Source: Coniferiporia sulphurascens
Lineage: Eukaryota > Basidiomycota > Agaricomycetes > Hymenochaetales > Hymenochaetaceae
Direction: 5' to 3'
Assembly: GCA_002794785.1 (NCBI GenBank)
Contig: NBBA01000008.1
Span: forward strand, 1,798,001-1,862,000
DNA length: 64,000 nt
Program-made: the position numbers and the translations under genes
Shown here: positions 32,619 to 45,700 of the stretch, in pieces
Numbering within the stretch: position 1 is the stretch's first letter
How the letters are laid out: each line of letters begins with the position of its first letter
The notes under the pieces: model-generated
What the model was told of the DNA's origin: nothing
Seen by the model: only the letters and a program-made list of their open reading frames with translations
Database searches by the model: none

Positions 32619-33048
32619 ATAGACCTCATGTTTTGTTCGTCCTGGCTACGGTCAAATTTCCTGTACAGTACATGTATAAGAAATATTGGCACTAACAGCA
32701 AGATTTTTCATTATTTTTCAACAGTGGAATGCATTACGTAACATGTGAACTAGTCTTGTTAAGCTCTTGCCTACCCGCCTTAAGGCTTCGTTCGCTGTTG
32801 CAAGCTACCACGGCGTCATTTTTCGCGGCGAAAATACCCTCGTTTCTCCATCGATCAACAGGTTTTGTCCCTACTTTGAGATTAGTCTCTCCTTTTAGTC
32901 CGAACTTAAGCTTTTTTGTGTGGATTGCACCGCGTCAAGTCGAACTTCAAGTTGCAGATCGGGCTTTGGCGCGTTTGGCAACGTTTACTGGCTTCAGCAG
33001 CGGCCTAGAGGGCTTAGGTCTTTCTTTCTTTATTCTATGGCATAAACA
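32619..33048. other. Intergenic
   Basis: Probable 3'-UTR of AIM9 copy 4 and promoter of the TLDc gene. An ORF (32729-33055) shows no recognisable motif. Confidence 0.45.
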
Positions 33049-35086
33049 ATGGTAGGTTTTACGCTGCTTTGTCTGATTTTGCTGCACAATACTCTGCAGA
33101 CAAACACGCAAGCACACTCGTCCGAGCCACCTACCTCCAATGACCTCTTCGCAGTTCTAACAACCCCTTCCAGTCCATCTTCGTCGCGAAGGCCAGTTTT
33201 CCAAGCTCCGGTTCCCACGTCGGCCGTGCAGATTGCACGATCGCGTCGTAGCTTGGACAGAGAAGCGGCGTCGCCGGAGAGCTCAGAGTTCGGGTCATTC
33301 GTGTCCGTGTCCGCAGCTGAAGATCCATTATTCTCCGGTACTGAATATTCCAATGTCGCGTTTGACTCGGAGGCAGCGAAGATTGGACAGGCGCAACCGT
33401 TTGTAAACTTTGGAAAACTTGCGGAGGAAGCGAGGATACGCTCGGAAAGGAACGAACGGCGCGTGCTAGACGAGCTGCATGCGCATGAAGATGATCCGTT
33501 GGCGTGGCTCGGTACAACAGGGACAAGACCATCTCCGAGAGGGCCTGATAACGAGCGAAACGAAAATGTGGACGAGGACCCCGTTGTATCAGCCTTACAC
33601 GAGGCGGGAACGACGCTCATCGATCTGCACACGCCTTCACCCGAGTCTGCGCCTCCCCTTCCCGTCCCTTCTCCTGACTTCCACCCACAAACGCTACCAC
33701 GAACTGCTTCAGACACGGTTGTTCACCGTGTTCGCAGTCGCTCACCGCCAATTTTCCCTGCATCCTTGTCTTCGTCCTTCAATGCGTCTCTTCCGCGCAG
33801 CTGGATGTCTAATCTCCTCTCCGCACGTTCTGCTCCGGCGCCACCCTCGCCCTCCCCCGCTCTTGGTTTGGTCTCATCTGACGCGTCACCCGAACGGCAC
33901 GAACGCGAAGCAAACCTAAGCACCAGTCCGTCACAATCGGCACTGCACGCGCTCTTCACGCTGGCCAACATCCAATCGCCCCCGTCTCCGACTTTCCACC
34001 CCACCCGACACTTTCGTTTCTCAACGGAGGGCCACATGCCGACGCATGCGGCAACACTCCCCGCCATATTGCCATCGGCGGATACGCTGACATCAACCGG
34101 GCCGTCGCCGTTCGCCGCACACGCGTACCTCGCGCCGTCAGGCGCCCCTGGATTCGAAGGCGACCGTAACTGGAACCCAGCCCAGTTCGAGTTCGAAGTC
34201 GGAAAAGGCGGTATAAGTGCTGGTAAAGGTGTGACACTGGTTGGGCGTAAGGAACCAACGATTCCCGTGCTGGATGAGGCGCTTGCAACTTCAGTAGGCA
34301 CTTTTTTGTTTATTTCTAGGTTGTGGTGCAAATATTTGACCGCTCTTCTTTTCGTATACTCAGCTTCGTGTGCACCTTTCTGCACTCGCGCGCCTACCGT
34401 ATAGCTGGACTTTACTTTACAGCGCGGACCAACATGGCCTCTCGCTGAACACATTATATGCGCGATGCGCGCCATCGGAGGTGGTGGGAGGTGGTGGGGA
34501 GCTCCCTGGCACGGCTTCTGGGAGTGCACTCATCGCCCTAGAAGACGCGGATGGTGGTATATTCGGCGCCTGGATCGGTGAGGGCATACATCTTAGCCAT
34601 GGGAGCTACTATGGCGGTGGAGACTCGTGGGTTTCTCTTTCATTCTCGTCGGTGTCTGTACGTTGTCAGACTGATAAGTGCGTGCCGGCGACAGCTTTTT
34701 GTGGCGTGTGGATCCGCATGAGCCGCATGCGCTTAAAGTGTACAAATGGACTGGACGAAACGGCTACGTCGCATTCTGCGATACGGATGGGTTTTCGTTC
34801 GGCGGGGGGTGCGTTCTTCTTTGCCTCCGTTCTCAGTCAATATCTAATAACCTATTACATACTATCGATCTTCTTACCCGTTCGCTCACTCGACGATACT
34901 GTGATCGATTGCCGTCAATTACGCAGGGAGGGACATTACGGACTTTATGTCGACGGAAGCCTCATCGAGGGCACGACGCACCCGTGTCCTACATTCGACA
35001 ATGAGTGTCTTGCGCAGGGTACGCGCCGTGGGCGTATGGTTGCGTTTGACTGTGTCGGTCTTGAGGTATGGGGGATTGGACCGTGA
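33049..35086 (+). CDS. TLDc-domain (Oxr1-type) protein
   Basis: Exons 33049-33051 (ATG only) and 33100-34293, or the two joined without splicing, then 34364-34626, 34695-34808 and 34927-35086; about 577 residues. The first 400 residues are Ser/Pro-rich and look disordered. The C-terminal TLDc domain is clear: HLSALARLPYSWTLLYSADQ, HGLSLNTLY, FGAWIGE, SFLWRVDPH, KVYKWTGRNGYVAFC, FSFGGG, HYGLYVDGSLIEG, CPTFDNECL and VGLEVWGIGP at the very end. Yeast and animal relatives act in oxidative-stress resistance and in V-ATPase regulation. The 48-nt segment after the ATG (GTAGGT...CTGCAG) could be an intron or in-frame coding sequence; splicing seems likelier, as TLDc proteins usually lack the hydrophobic start it would add. 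Confidence 0.9.
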
Positions 35087-36050
35087 GGCGGAGCAGTCCT
35101 CGGGCACGCATTTGCTATGGTTTCTGTTGTGTGTATAAGAGTCAGTCTACGACTGTGTGTAGTCTCCCATCGTTGATTGTTGTTGGAGTGGTCCTGTATC
35201 CCCGCATGTATGTATCTATTTTAGCATCCAACTCCCATTTAAGTACAGTACTTTCAAATGCGACTGCCGCGGAACGATTCAGCACTTTATTTATGTCCAT
35301 CGGTCTTCCTTATGTCCACTGTTCTTTAATGTTCTACCAGGCAAGGCGAGTCGCCACAAGTCCTTTCCGCGTAAACCGAGGCTCTAACTTACAATCTTAC
35401 AAGTGGACCAGCGAATCTGATTTTGAAACTCCCGTCCCCGCAAACCCAATGACGAGGCGTATGGTAAAATACAGGCGAACCCCTTGATTTGAATCTCCCT
35501 CGATTTGCATAACCTCATGTTTTGCATAGGATTTTGTGTCCACCAGGTCATCTGTTGTAACAGAGCCATGCCCCTTTGAGTGCATAACCCCCGTGAATTG
35601 CATATGGAAATCCTTCCACCAATCCTCATCCAAATCGAGGGGTTCGACTGTAGTGCGGGGAGGCAATCAGTGCGGCGTTAATCTGCACGGAGGTCTCAAG
35701 GAATTCCTCGTCTTTCAGGCTAACCGACGTCCTATTTTCCTGTATTGAGGTTTCGTCGAAGTGCGTGTAAAAGACGAAGTGTGCACAGCTAATGCGAAGT
35801 CAAAGGATTCGAAACCAGAATTTATTAAATAACAGCAGAGCACTTTCTTTGTTGTAAAATGGAACAATGTAGCTGTTGTAAATAGTGTAGTCTCAGAACC
35901 CAGGCCAGTGTTTGGCAGTAGAAACAGAACAATATAAAGTCACAAACGGGGCGCTCTATCACGATTCTTTCGGACCTCTGGAACCTTACGCTCTATAGTG
36001 CCGCTTTACTTCTTTGACTCATACACATACACCAGATACCCTCGCGCTGA
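35087..36050. other. Intergenic, no gene recognised
   Basis: Convergent gap between the TLDc gene and the MARVEL-like gene; short ORFs only. Confidence 0.45.
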
Positions 36051-36863
36051 TCATACACGTACGGAATACTGGCTATACTCGCTTGTACGCGGGTTGGGAT
36101 CTTCGCGAACCCAGCGGCCATGAGCCGGCTCCGCCCACGAACTGTTCGCGGACGCGTACAGGACTGTCGTTATCACCAGCGCGGTTATCATTATCCAGCC
36201 TAGCCAAGCAAAGGCGACCATTGCAGTTAGGAGGCGGCATGCCTGGAACTGTGAGCAGAAGGTTGGCAGGTTCGGCCAGATGTGCTGTATACGAGTGACT
36301 GTTGCTCAGTACGATGTGATAGCGACGAAGAAAATGTGTGATCACCGTTGAAACAGCTGCGCCGACTAGCCATAGTAGCCAGAGGATGAAGAGCCCGAGC
36401 AGCTCATGCCAGACCTTCGAGAGATATCGATATTCGTGCCTCCCATGAATCATGTGGATCCTATCGTGGTTGGTAGGTTTGGCGTTCACGCAAGTAGCCA
36501 ATTAGAAATGGTATAGACTCACACTACGGGCGACCATATGATAGCAAGGATCGCACATACGAGAAGCTCAGCGACGATGGGATCTACAATAAACCAATGA
36601 TGAGGAACCGTCATGACATCCCAGAGAAGTGTGAAGGCGAACCATAGAAGTCTCGTCCCTGGTTCAGAGGGTCACCAAGCGGCAGATGTGTTGTGTAATG
36701 CAGCCGAGCACCGGTTAAGCCCAGTAACACGACTGAGAATATCCACTGTCGTCGACAAAGGCCGAAAGGGTTAGGAAACGTGCGTGTCAAATGAACCTTG
36801 AAGTGCACGAGAACTTACAAGAGCAAAGTAGAGGAAGCCACGGATTATAGGAAAGAAAAACAT
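36051..36863 (-). CDS. MARVEL-like four-helix membrane protein, paralogue 1
   Basis: Exons 36819-36863, 36643-36745, 36523-36583, 36346-36460 and 36051-36248 give 173 residues in phase. Four hydrophobic segments can be seen: FPIIRGFLYFAL plus WIFSVVLLGLTG (helix 1), DPIVAELLVCAILAIIW (helix 2), LLGLFILWLLWLVGAAVST (helix 3) and LLTAMVAFAWLGWIMITALV (helix 4). YDPIVAELLV and WLVGAA are shared with the two tandem paralogues at 51581 and 53407. Exon borders match theirs, apart from an extra intron at 36461-36522. The tail is short and hydrophilic, without the repeats of paralogue 3. Function unknown; small MARVEL proteins act in membrane subdomain organisation. Confidence 0.78.
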
Positions 36864-38806
36864 AGTGGTGGGTGTTGTAATGAAGGGAGGCGGCGCGATG
36901 GATGCAGATGTTTTATATACGTACCGCCGCAGCTACGTCGGTGCACGACAGGGTTCTGGTACATGAGGCAAAAGCGTGCTGGGAGAGTGGTTAATATAAA
37001 ATTGATCAGACACGCGCTTCTCCTCGGCGACGGTAAACTTGACAACGTGGCTTCGGGGAAAGCACAACTCAGACGAGCCCGACAACGCCGCCCTTGTGTT
37101 TCCAGACGAAGAAAGGTCCATTGGGTCGGAAAATACGTCCATTATGATGCGGTGAAGTTTTGACCAATAACCCAGACGTGAAGATTAGCCGTAAAGAAAG
37201 TGAATACAATCCTGAGCTAAAATTAAAGTCGGTCAACCTGAGGTAAGCTTTGAGGGATTTATGTAATTTGAAATGCCGTATATGGCTGTCAGCGAGCATT
37301 AAAAGAAAGGCGCTCGATCTCTTGCCTTCAAACTCGTTTTAACCTCGTGTCGCTTTCTCAAGGGCCTAAACGTGCTCTTCATATACTATTTATAGGAAAA
37401 CTTGACGTGTTGCTCGGTGATATTTACATTGGTGTTCCATGTGTCCCGTCTCATCTCGTCCGAGGCGCCTGTGCTGGTGTTTTAATCTCGGGACATTCGG
37501 ATTGGCGGCTGTTCGATGTCCTGGCTTGAAGAATTTGCACTGCATGACGGAGTCCACGTTGTCTTCGCATGTATCTCACATTTTTCATCCTACTTGCAGA
37601 GCGCATGATTCGGACGTTGCTTGAAAGCAGTGCAAGGTCTGTGGCTAGCTTTTGATTTGTCCGTCACAAACCGGCCGCTTTCCAGTTCTTAAGTATGGAC
37701 ATCTTCGACGAGCTCTGGGATAGCCACAGGCTGTCAATTTGGGATTGGACTGCAGATGTAACAACACAAGAACCTGGCCAACGATCAGTTATCCGTTTGG
37801 GACCTACTGTGTCACTGCCGCAGTACCGACAGCAGCTCATCGATCGTCCTGGGATACACTTATCGGATACTAGAAGATTGAATAGTGAAATGTATCTTAT
37901 ATGAATGGAAGTTAAGTTGCTCGATTGACGGAAACGATCAGTAGTATTTATCCAAGAACAGTTTCTCCGCGCTAGTCTCGACTGGTGAGCTTCGAACGGG
38001 ACGTGCATCTTATCGAATCTATCAAACATCCGAAATTTGGAATATCTATCGCCTGGTTTGTCCTTCCAGTTTATGAGTCCGGCGTGTCCTACGACCTCCG
38101 ATATCGACGTCCCGTCCGAATACAGTCCTCCGGCCTCCAGCTTTATCTCAGTCTACATACCACAGACCAGTCCTACGAGAATCTTCTTTGGCACCTCCGT
38201 GTGCATCCTTGCTCAATTCAAACTTAAAGCTGGCTGCCAAAATCAAGGGCCAATTACTAAACGACTATGTTGCTCTACTGTATTTCAGGCATGCAAGTAA
38301 AGCTTAAACACTTTCTTGTATACGCTAAGACATAAGTGGGTACAATATACTCGTTAAACGTTCAAGGGAACCGCTTACGATAAAAAGGTGTATACAGTTA
38401 CTTCAAATGACGATGGGATGCATGCTTAAGGAAAGGAATTAGTACACTAAATTGAATGTCGTGGACTGGTAGCCGAAGCATGAGATCCTCGAGGTAAGAG
38501 CCGTTATGCTGATCAGGAGGTCAATTCCCGATCTCATTCACAGTAATAACAGGGCATTTTTGGTGCAGTCTTCACGCGGCTATGTACGCTTCAGACGCAA
38601 GCTCAGCGCGCTCCCAGCGGAGCCCAGTTAGACGCCACATGGATGTTGGAGCGAAGGCATGCCTGGCTGGAGTATTGTGACGAACCCCCTAAAGAAAAGA
38701 AAAAATTGTAGTAGACAGTAAGCCGACGGGAACTCTGACAATAACGCTAGCATTTGGGGGAACTAACCGACAAACGAAAATAGAGGAGCATTCCTCAGTG
38801 TCTTCC
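36864..38806. other. Intergenic, no gene recognised
   Basis: Almost 2 kb with short ORFs only on both strands and no splice-joined coding structure found. Confidence 0.4.
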
Positions 38807-40654
38807 TCATCTCTCGAACGTAGAGTTGCTCATGAAGCTTTGCCGGTTGTGCAACAAGCTATCGACGGAGTTGCGGGAAGAAGAGGGTGAAGCTTGAGAC
38901 AAGTGAGAGACAGGTGAGTGTAGCATGTCTTCGTCCAAAGTTGAGTCATGAATATGGTCGGTGCGCGCATCTAAAACCATGCCGATACCCGACATTCTCC
39001 TTGCAGCCTCCAGATCTGTGTTGTACGAGAGTCCAAGGCTTTGGGAGGAAGTCCACGGGGATAGCTCTCCGTTGAGGTCGTGATCGCGGCAAGGCAAAGC
39101 GATACAGATTTCGGAGAGGACGCCAGGAGCCTGGGTCTCGTCCACAGCACTAGGCGACGCCGAGCACTTGGAGGCACAAGTACAGTTGCTGGGTCCCGGG
39201 TCTAGGCTGAAGTGTCTGATCTTCGCTTTGAGTTTAGGGTCGTCGTCGTCCTTCATTCCATATACTGTTTCCAGTTCGTGGACCTCCGCACCAACGCAGC
39301 CGACACCGTGTACTCGCGCGCATGTGATTTTCCGCCCAATCCCACTCTCATTCCACATCAAGCCTTTTTGCATAGTGCTTTCCCTCGCACAATTTGCATC
39401 CAAGATACTTTCTCTAACCTCAAGTGTACCGATGCTGAAATCGAGGTGCGTATCTATGAAAGCAGTGTCATTCGAGTCGACGAAATCAGAGGGCATGCCG
39501 GCATGATGGAGAGCTTCCGGTGTTGCGAGACGGTGCATATTCAGTAGGAGACGGCAGCCCGCGTACGCGACGATTGCGAGCACCCAAGAGCCCCCTACAC
39601 CCGACAGGGGTCCAGAAACGGCGCAATAGGCAACAGAATTGATGAGTAGTATCACTATTTAAGCTGAATTAAAGTTCGCAACTTGAAGGGGAGAACAAAA
39701 ACGTACGACAAATGATAATGAAGTTTCCAGTGCCATCGCTGATGAGGAGTCGCATAATTTCAGTGTGACCCCAGCCGAAACGCAGGGCCTGTATGAATTT
39801 GACAAGCATCAGGGAAAGGAGTAAGGACTCGAATCCGACAACGGCGACTCTGGCGGTAGAGGGCCTGGAATCAATCAAATGCACTAATAAAGTCGAAATA
39901 ACCACGATGCGCACCCAAACCCGATAACCTCCTTAGGCCCGTATGTGACGATGCAACCATCATCGAAATGCATGCCCCGGATGATTTTGTAGACGCACAC
40001 GACTATGACAGTAAACTCGATCAGGAACATGACTGTCGTCCCACTTCTGACGAACATGTTGTGGCTATATAAGGCGTGCACTTTCGGAGGGGCTGAGGTA
40101 CAGAACCGGTTTCAAATAACTATTCTGCTCACCTCGTAGCATCGATATGACCTCCACCGAGCTAATGAAGAGCTGAAAAGAGCTGGCTGAAAATATATAC
40201 AAGCCATAGCACGCAGCTGGATAATGTATTATTCCAGTGCCAATGAAAAGTCGAGCTCTTTTGTATCGGAAGGTAAGAACAAAACGTGTGTAAATAAGTA
40301 CGAAATAGACTTACACTTGAACTAAAAGCGCGTAATAACTTGCTCGTTGCGTGAGCAAAACAGTCATTGCTTGAGAAACGAGGTGGACACACCGAATAAA
40401 CACGAAAAGCCCTTTACTCCAGGAAAATGGTCGTCTGAATAGGACATTAACGTCTGAAGCCCGAGTTAGAAACCCAAGCAGCCTACCGCCAGATACACTC
40501 TACTTCATCGTCCAGTGTCGTTAGAATATCCCATGCGGCAAAAGTCAATGAAGATGCTGTCTATATATCAGTACGGTTTGACGTGTGATACGACTATCTT
40601 ACCACCGCTCCTGCTCACGCACTGCGTGGCCCACGTGAGGTACGCGTTGTCCAT
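38807..40654 (-). CDS. DUF6533-type multi-pass membrane protein
   Basis: Read from ATG 40652-40654. Exon contents in order: MDNAYLTWATQCV; AAWDILTTLDDEVECIW (family signature); FSWSKGLFVFIRCVHLVSQ; CYGLYIFSASSFQLFISS; HNMFVRSGTTVMFLIEFTVI; GCASWPSTARVAVVGFESLL; IQALRFGWGHTEIMRLLISD; and, from 39654, LILLINSVAYCAV...NMHRL. About seven hydrophobic stretches come first, then a long hydrophilic tail of about 230 residues (Ser-rich, with a Cys cluster CTCASKCSAS) to the stop at 38807. Most introns are 45-60 nt with GT/AG ends and keep phase. The family is widespread in Agaricomycetes and its role is unknown. The gene is complete, unlike the copies at 14163 and 63328. Confidence 0.8.
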
Positions 40655-41728
40655 GAGGTTCTTGTACCGTGACTAGACTTTTGCTAGGGAGAAGTTGAGT
40701 TTTAACAATCGAGCAGAGTCTATGAACTGGGGGTTATTGCCGTCGAGCCATTGCAGGATAACCATGGACGGGTGTCAGGGAACGAAGGCGAGGACTGAAG
40801 AAAGCACCGAAGAACGTTAGACCGGAACCGCGAAGCGAGCTGCGGGAAAGTGATAATACACATATTATTAATATGTTCTATGTGGAAGGACTAGTACGAA
40901 CTTACACGTTTTTCTCCGAAGTCGCGGAACCACATCCGAGCCGAAGCTGTGTTGTTTTCTACTACAGAACCACTGGGGAATCGAGATTGAATCAGTTGCT
41001 CAAAGCGGTCGAAGGCGCTCGATCACTCGGAGTATAGAAGCACGTCGCGTATGAAGAAAGTTGGGGAGGAACGGTAGCTGTCTTTTCTTTTTCCAACATC
41101 TGCTGTCCTAAAACAACTTGATAAACTTTTAGAAGTTTAGGTTCTGATTTGAATTTGCTTGAATGCCATAAGTTCCAAGAGAAACTCCTCCGAGTCGGGG
41201 TCGACTTCCTGTACTTCAAATGGTTACCTCACGAGCTTCCATAAAGGTCAGGGGACAAGAGCGCCTCGGGAAACATGCGCATGCATATAAAGTTCGACGA
41301 AACCATTGTCCAACGAAATCGGTGTTCCGCTGGCAATACTAATGCCATGTGCAGTGGGAGACTAAAAACGTGATTTCCGTACGTTACGGCGAAAAATAAG
41401 TACATGCGTGAAGGCATGTATTCAAGAATTCCGGAACTTCTTCCTTACTCCTTCCTCCTGCAGAATGAGTTTTCTCATATTTTCATCGAAAGAGCTCAAA
41501 ACGAACGACTCGGAAGTGAAACCGGCAGTTCAAGTTTCAGGTTAAGTTGCGGAAGTTTTAGTCTTCGACAGAGAGATCTCCAGATACGAAGGCTTCGACG
41601 ACGACATCGGTCGCTATTAGTTTTTTGATTATGAATCCCTGAGCGAGGCAGTTGTGGTCCTTGATAACGTTCGGGTGTGCATTCAATGTAGTCGAAAGTC
41701 TGTGCCGTCCGAGTCATTGATGCATAGA
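40655..41728. other. Intergenic or undetermined
   Basis: On the minus strand a few open stretches with possible splice sites (about 40690-40800 and 40910-41030) suggest a gene remnant, but the product is not recognised. Confidence 0.35.
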
Positions 41729-41741
41729 CCAGCTTACAGTC
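41729..41741. repeat. LINE target-site duplication, left
   Basis: CCAGCTTACAGTC, identical to 46890-46902. One more A on each side may belong to it. Confidence 0.95.
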
Positions 41742-42749
41742 TCCATCTCAACCCTCACGCGTTACGTTGCCCGTTTTCAGGGTCAGAATATTCCGCTTTC
41801 CACCCACCCTAACTCGAAAACTCTTATCGACCGCATTCAAATGAAACTGGACCGCATTCCAACCGCTCGTCACATTCGGATCATTGGCGCTGACTGGAAC
41901 ATGGCAGGCAATTGTATTTTCTCTTTCCCCAGTAATATCTCGATCAATTCCATCAACACAATCATTCCCGTCCTCAAAGAAGCCTTCGAACTTCGACCGA
42001 ATCATCCTCTTACAATCACCCAAGACACCAAATGGTCTAAAGTAATAATCAGTAACATTATAACGTCCAACGGGCCCAACCTTCCGATCTTTACGGAACT
42101 CGAAATTTTACGCTCACTACTTCTCAACGACCTGTTCCGTTCTCTCAAAATAACTCAACCTCCTCGATGGGCACGTAACCCAGAATTTATCACCAAACCG
42201 CGATCATCTATTTCATTCGCATTTGAAGACCCAAACGGCGACCTATTACGCAAAGTCACATCTTCGGTATTCTTTATTTTCGGACAATCTACGGTTCCCG
42301 TCGAATGGAAAGCCAAACCGCGTTTTTCGCAATGCACGAAATGTTGGAAATTCGGCCACTTAACAATCCAATGCAACCAACCCCTAGGATGTCGCTATTG
42401 CACATCAAAACGACACCTCACCTCTCAACACTGCAAAATGTGCTCAGGATGTTCTAGCGCGCGTTATCAAGATAATCAGGCCTGTGATCATTTCTTCTGC
42501 GTTAATTGTTCAGGAGCCCACCCAGCGGACTCTATCGACTGCTCACAATGTGCTCTGTATTTCAACCGATTCCCTGCACCAGTTCGCATGACACTATCGT
42601 CTCCGCCATCGCCGACAACCAGTAACCCAAATCTTATTAACATTCACCCATCCCGACACAATCTTTTCACTAACCCATCAGCTTCGCATCCGTCCTCACC
42701 AACCATGCATGTAGACCCACACAACTCAGTCAACGTTGATACTTTATGA
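41742..42749 (+). CDS. LINE ORF1 (gag-like, zinc knuckles), N-terminus missing
   Basis: The frame is open from the first base of the element through the first ATG (41841) to the TGA at 42747-42749. This implies that the original start was upstream and was lost by 5' truncation. The protein ends in a Cys/His-rich nucleic-acid-binding region with CCHC-like knuckles (CTKCWKFGHLTIQC, CRYCTSKRHLTSQHC, CSGCSSARYQDNQACDHFFC, CVNCSGAHPADSIDC), as in ORF1p of Tad/I-clade LINEs. The stop overlaps the ORF2 start (ATGA). Confidence 0.92.
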   Translation, partial: SISTLTRYVARFQGQNIPLSTHPNSKTLIDRIQMKLDRIPTARHIRIIGADWNMAGNCIFSFPSNISINSINTIIPVLKEAFELRPNHPLTITQDTKWSKVIISNIITSNGPNLPIFTELEILRSLLLNDLFRSLKITQPPRWARNPEFITKPRSSISFAFEDPNGDLLRKVTSSVFFIFGQSTVPVEWKAKPRFSQCTKCWKFGHLTIQCNQPLGCRYCTSKRHLTSQHCKMCSGCSSARYQDNQACDHFFCVNCSGAHPADSIDCSQCALYFNRFPAPVRMTLSSPPSPTTSNPNLINIHPSRHNLFTNPSASHPSSPTMHVDPHNSVNVDTL

Positions 42750-45700
42750 ATCACACGGCATTACGAATACTGCAGCTCAACGTAGCAAAAAGCGGACCCC
42801 GAACGACCCGACTCCTCAATAACCCCAAATTACATATTTTAGCACTTCAAGAACCGTTTATTGGATTCTCAGGCCTAAGCTGTTCTGACTCAAATCCTGA
42901 CGGAGTTCCTATACTTCTTCCTATTAAACATCCGGCCTGGGATTATTTCATTCCAACTTACGATACTAACTCTCCAATTAGACCACACGTCATCATATAT
43001 GTCAGAAAATCCTTTCCTCATCTATCAGCCGTTTCGCATCAAGATATTGCTAACCACAAAGATTTCATGACAATTGACGTTACTTATTTAAACAAAACAT
43101 TCCGTCTTATTAATTGTTACAATTATGGCTCTGGCATTCTAGGTGAAAACATTCGCTTCCTGACCGACATCGATCTCGACTACGATACCCCTACATGCAT
43201 CATGGGCGACTTCAATTTACACCACTCGGAATGGGCACTCCCTCAAAGAAACATACGCCGTTCATCAGCAGAAGCCGAAAATTTCCTTACGTGGACACAA
43301 GACCAATCCCTTTTTATCCTTAACGACACCGACTTCCCAACGCAAAAAGGACAACACCGACAAGCCGACTCCATTATCGACCTAACGCTCCTTAATTTCA
43401 CAGCAATTCTTTCCGACTTTTTCTACGACTGGACATGTGTCAATATGGCAGCATACTCATCCGACCACATACCGATCACGATTGCATATCTCCCGATTAA
43501 TAACGACTTTCAACCTGATGAACCAACTATCATGTACAAATACGACCCTGAACGAAAAAAGGAATGGATAGAAAAATTTAGTTTTAATTTAGACAACCAA
43601 CCGCTTCCACCTTTTTCAACTGACGAATCCGTTTACGAATATGCTAACAAACTTTCTGAAAAAATATTGCTAACAACATCGGAAATTATGCCACAGACAT
43701 CATCGACAACCTTTTCGTATTCATACTGGTGGAACGACAAATGTGCCCAAGCTATACGCGCATTTAGGGACTGCTCTGAAAACTTCGAAAAAGAACATCT
43801 ACATAAAGAAGCACGCCTCATTTTCAAAAAAGCAAAACAATCATGGGCCACCTCCGTCCTTGAAGGAGCGTCATCTTACGATATTTACCGATACGCCAAA
43901 TGGTCCTCCGGAAAACGAAAAACACGCACACCACCCATTTTTTATCAAGATCAATTCACACATACACCAGAACAACAAGCGAACGTATTTCATCAATCCT
44001 TTTTCTCTACTACTCGACAACCAGACGTCACAAGTCTTCCTTACGACCCTCCCAAGAAACCTACACGTTCGTCTCCTCGCATAACACAAAACGAAATTGA
44101 TACATGCCTCAACCTAACACACAATAATTCGGCCCCCGGCATTTCAAATATATCATACGCATATATTAAATGGGTTAATTCAATTCATCCGACAATTTTA
44201 TTTGATTTGTTTAATGAATGTTTCTCTCGTCATATTCACCCGTGGAAAAATGCTAACATTGTCCTAATTCCAAAACCCAATAAAACTGACTCTAGCAATC
44301 CGCGTTCTTACCGACCAATAGCACTTCTAGAATGCATAGGGAAAATTCTGGAAAAAATTATTGCGAAACGTCTCACATGGGACGTCGGTCGCTTCAATCT
44401 TGTTCCAACTATTCAATTTGGCGGCCGATCTAACTCCTGCACCATTGACGCTGGTCTCTCACTTATACACGACATTCAAATCGCTCACAAAAAGAAACTC
44501 GCAGTATCAGCACTCGCCATTGACATCAAAGGTTACTTCGACAACGTCAATCACGCTCGACTTCTTCATTCCCTACACCTTCTAGGATTTGATCAAAAAA
44601 TTATTCTTTGGTTGCAAGCCTTTCTCTCTGATCGTTTCATATCCTTTAAAATTGACAATTTTACTTCCAAACAAAAACCCATTCACAACGTCGGTATTCC
44701 ACAAGGATCACCTATTTCTCCAATTCTTTCAACGATTTATACTGCATTCATTCTTGACTCATTTATTCTATCCTCAGACACTTGTCTTAAAGCTTACGTT
44801 GATGATCAACTCATCCTAGTATATTCCGACTCTTATCAAGAAAATATCCGCCTTCTTAAAAAAGCATATAACACCCTTTCCAGCAAACTTAACGACATTC
44901 AACTTTCTATCGATCATTTTAAATCAGACCTTATTCATTTTATTAGACGGGGATTTTCTCCAACGTCCTTTCCTTCTATCACTCTTTCCAATATCCACGC
45001 GCCGCCCGTAACTATCACACCGTCACCAGTCATTCATTGGCTCGGTTTTTATCTTGACCAGCGTCTCAATTTCAACGACCATGTTCATCGCATGTGCATG
45101 CGAGCACGTTCAACAACCATGGCTTTACGCATCCTCGGCAATACAATTCGTGGCCTATCATTCGCTAACTTCCGAACACTACATTTCGCCAATGTCCTTC
45201 CTGTCCTCACGTATGGCTTTCAACTATGGTTTACCGGCATTCGACAAAAACCCAAACTAAACAAAATGACCATCGCCCAAAATCAAAGTCTTCGACTTCT
45301 TACCGGAACATTCCGAACTACACTGTCACATGCGCTTCATCGCATCGCACATATTCTACCAATCCCTATCCTTCTCCAGAAACATAATCAATCAACCGCT
45401 CTTCGCCTTAACAGATTACCTCTCAATTCTCAACTTCTTAACCGTCTTCCACCATCATGGCCTCGTCTTCCGTCTTCTAAACCACCAATTACATCACGAC
45501 ATCAATCCACAACAAATAAACCAAAAACACAACTTCATCGCCTCGCTTTCCTCGCAGACCCACGTACCGAACACATCGACCCATACCTCGCTCATCCGTC
45601 ACAACATCTCCCATCGAATCCATCGCAATACCACTATAAAGCCTTATCTTATCATCTCGAATCCGGAACATCTCCTATTGATCGAAAAAATTTCCAAAAA

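Noticed and set aside
33030..34529. Minus-strand ORFs of 228 and 268 aa
   Set aside because: Antisense to the Ser/Pro-rich TLDc exon; no domain.
40690..41030. Possible glycoside hydrolase remnant on the minus strand
   Set aside because: A few suggestive residues only; no conserved motif or consistent frame, so no function is claimed.
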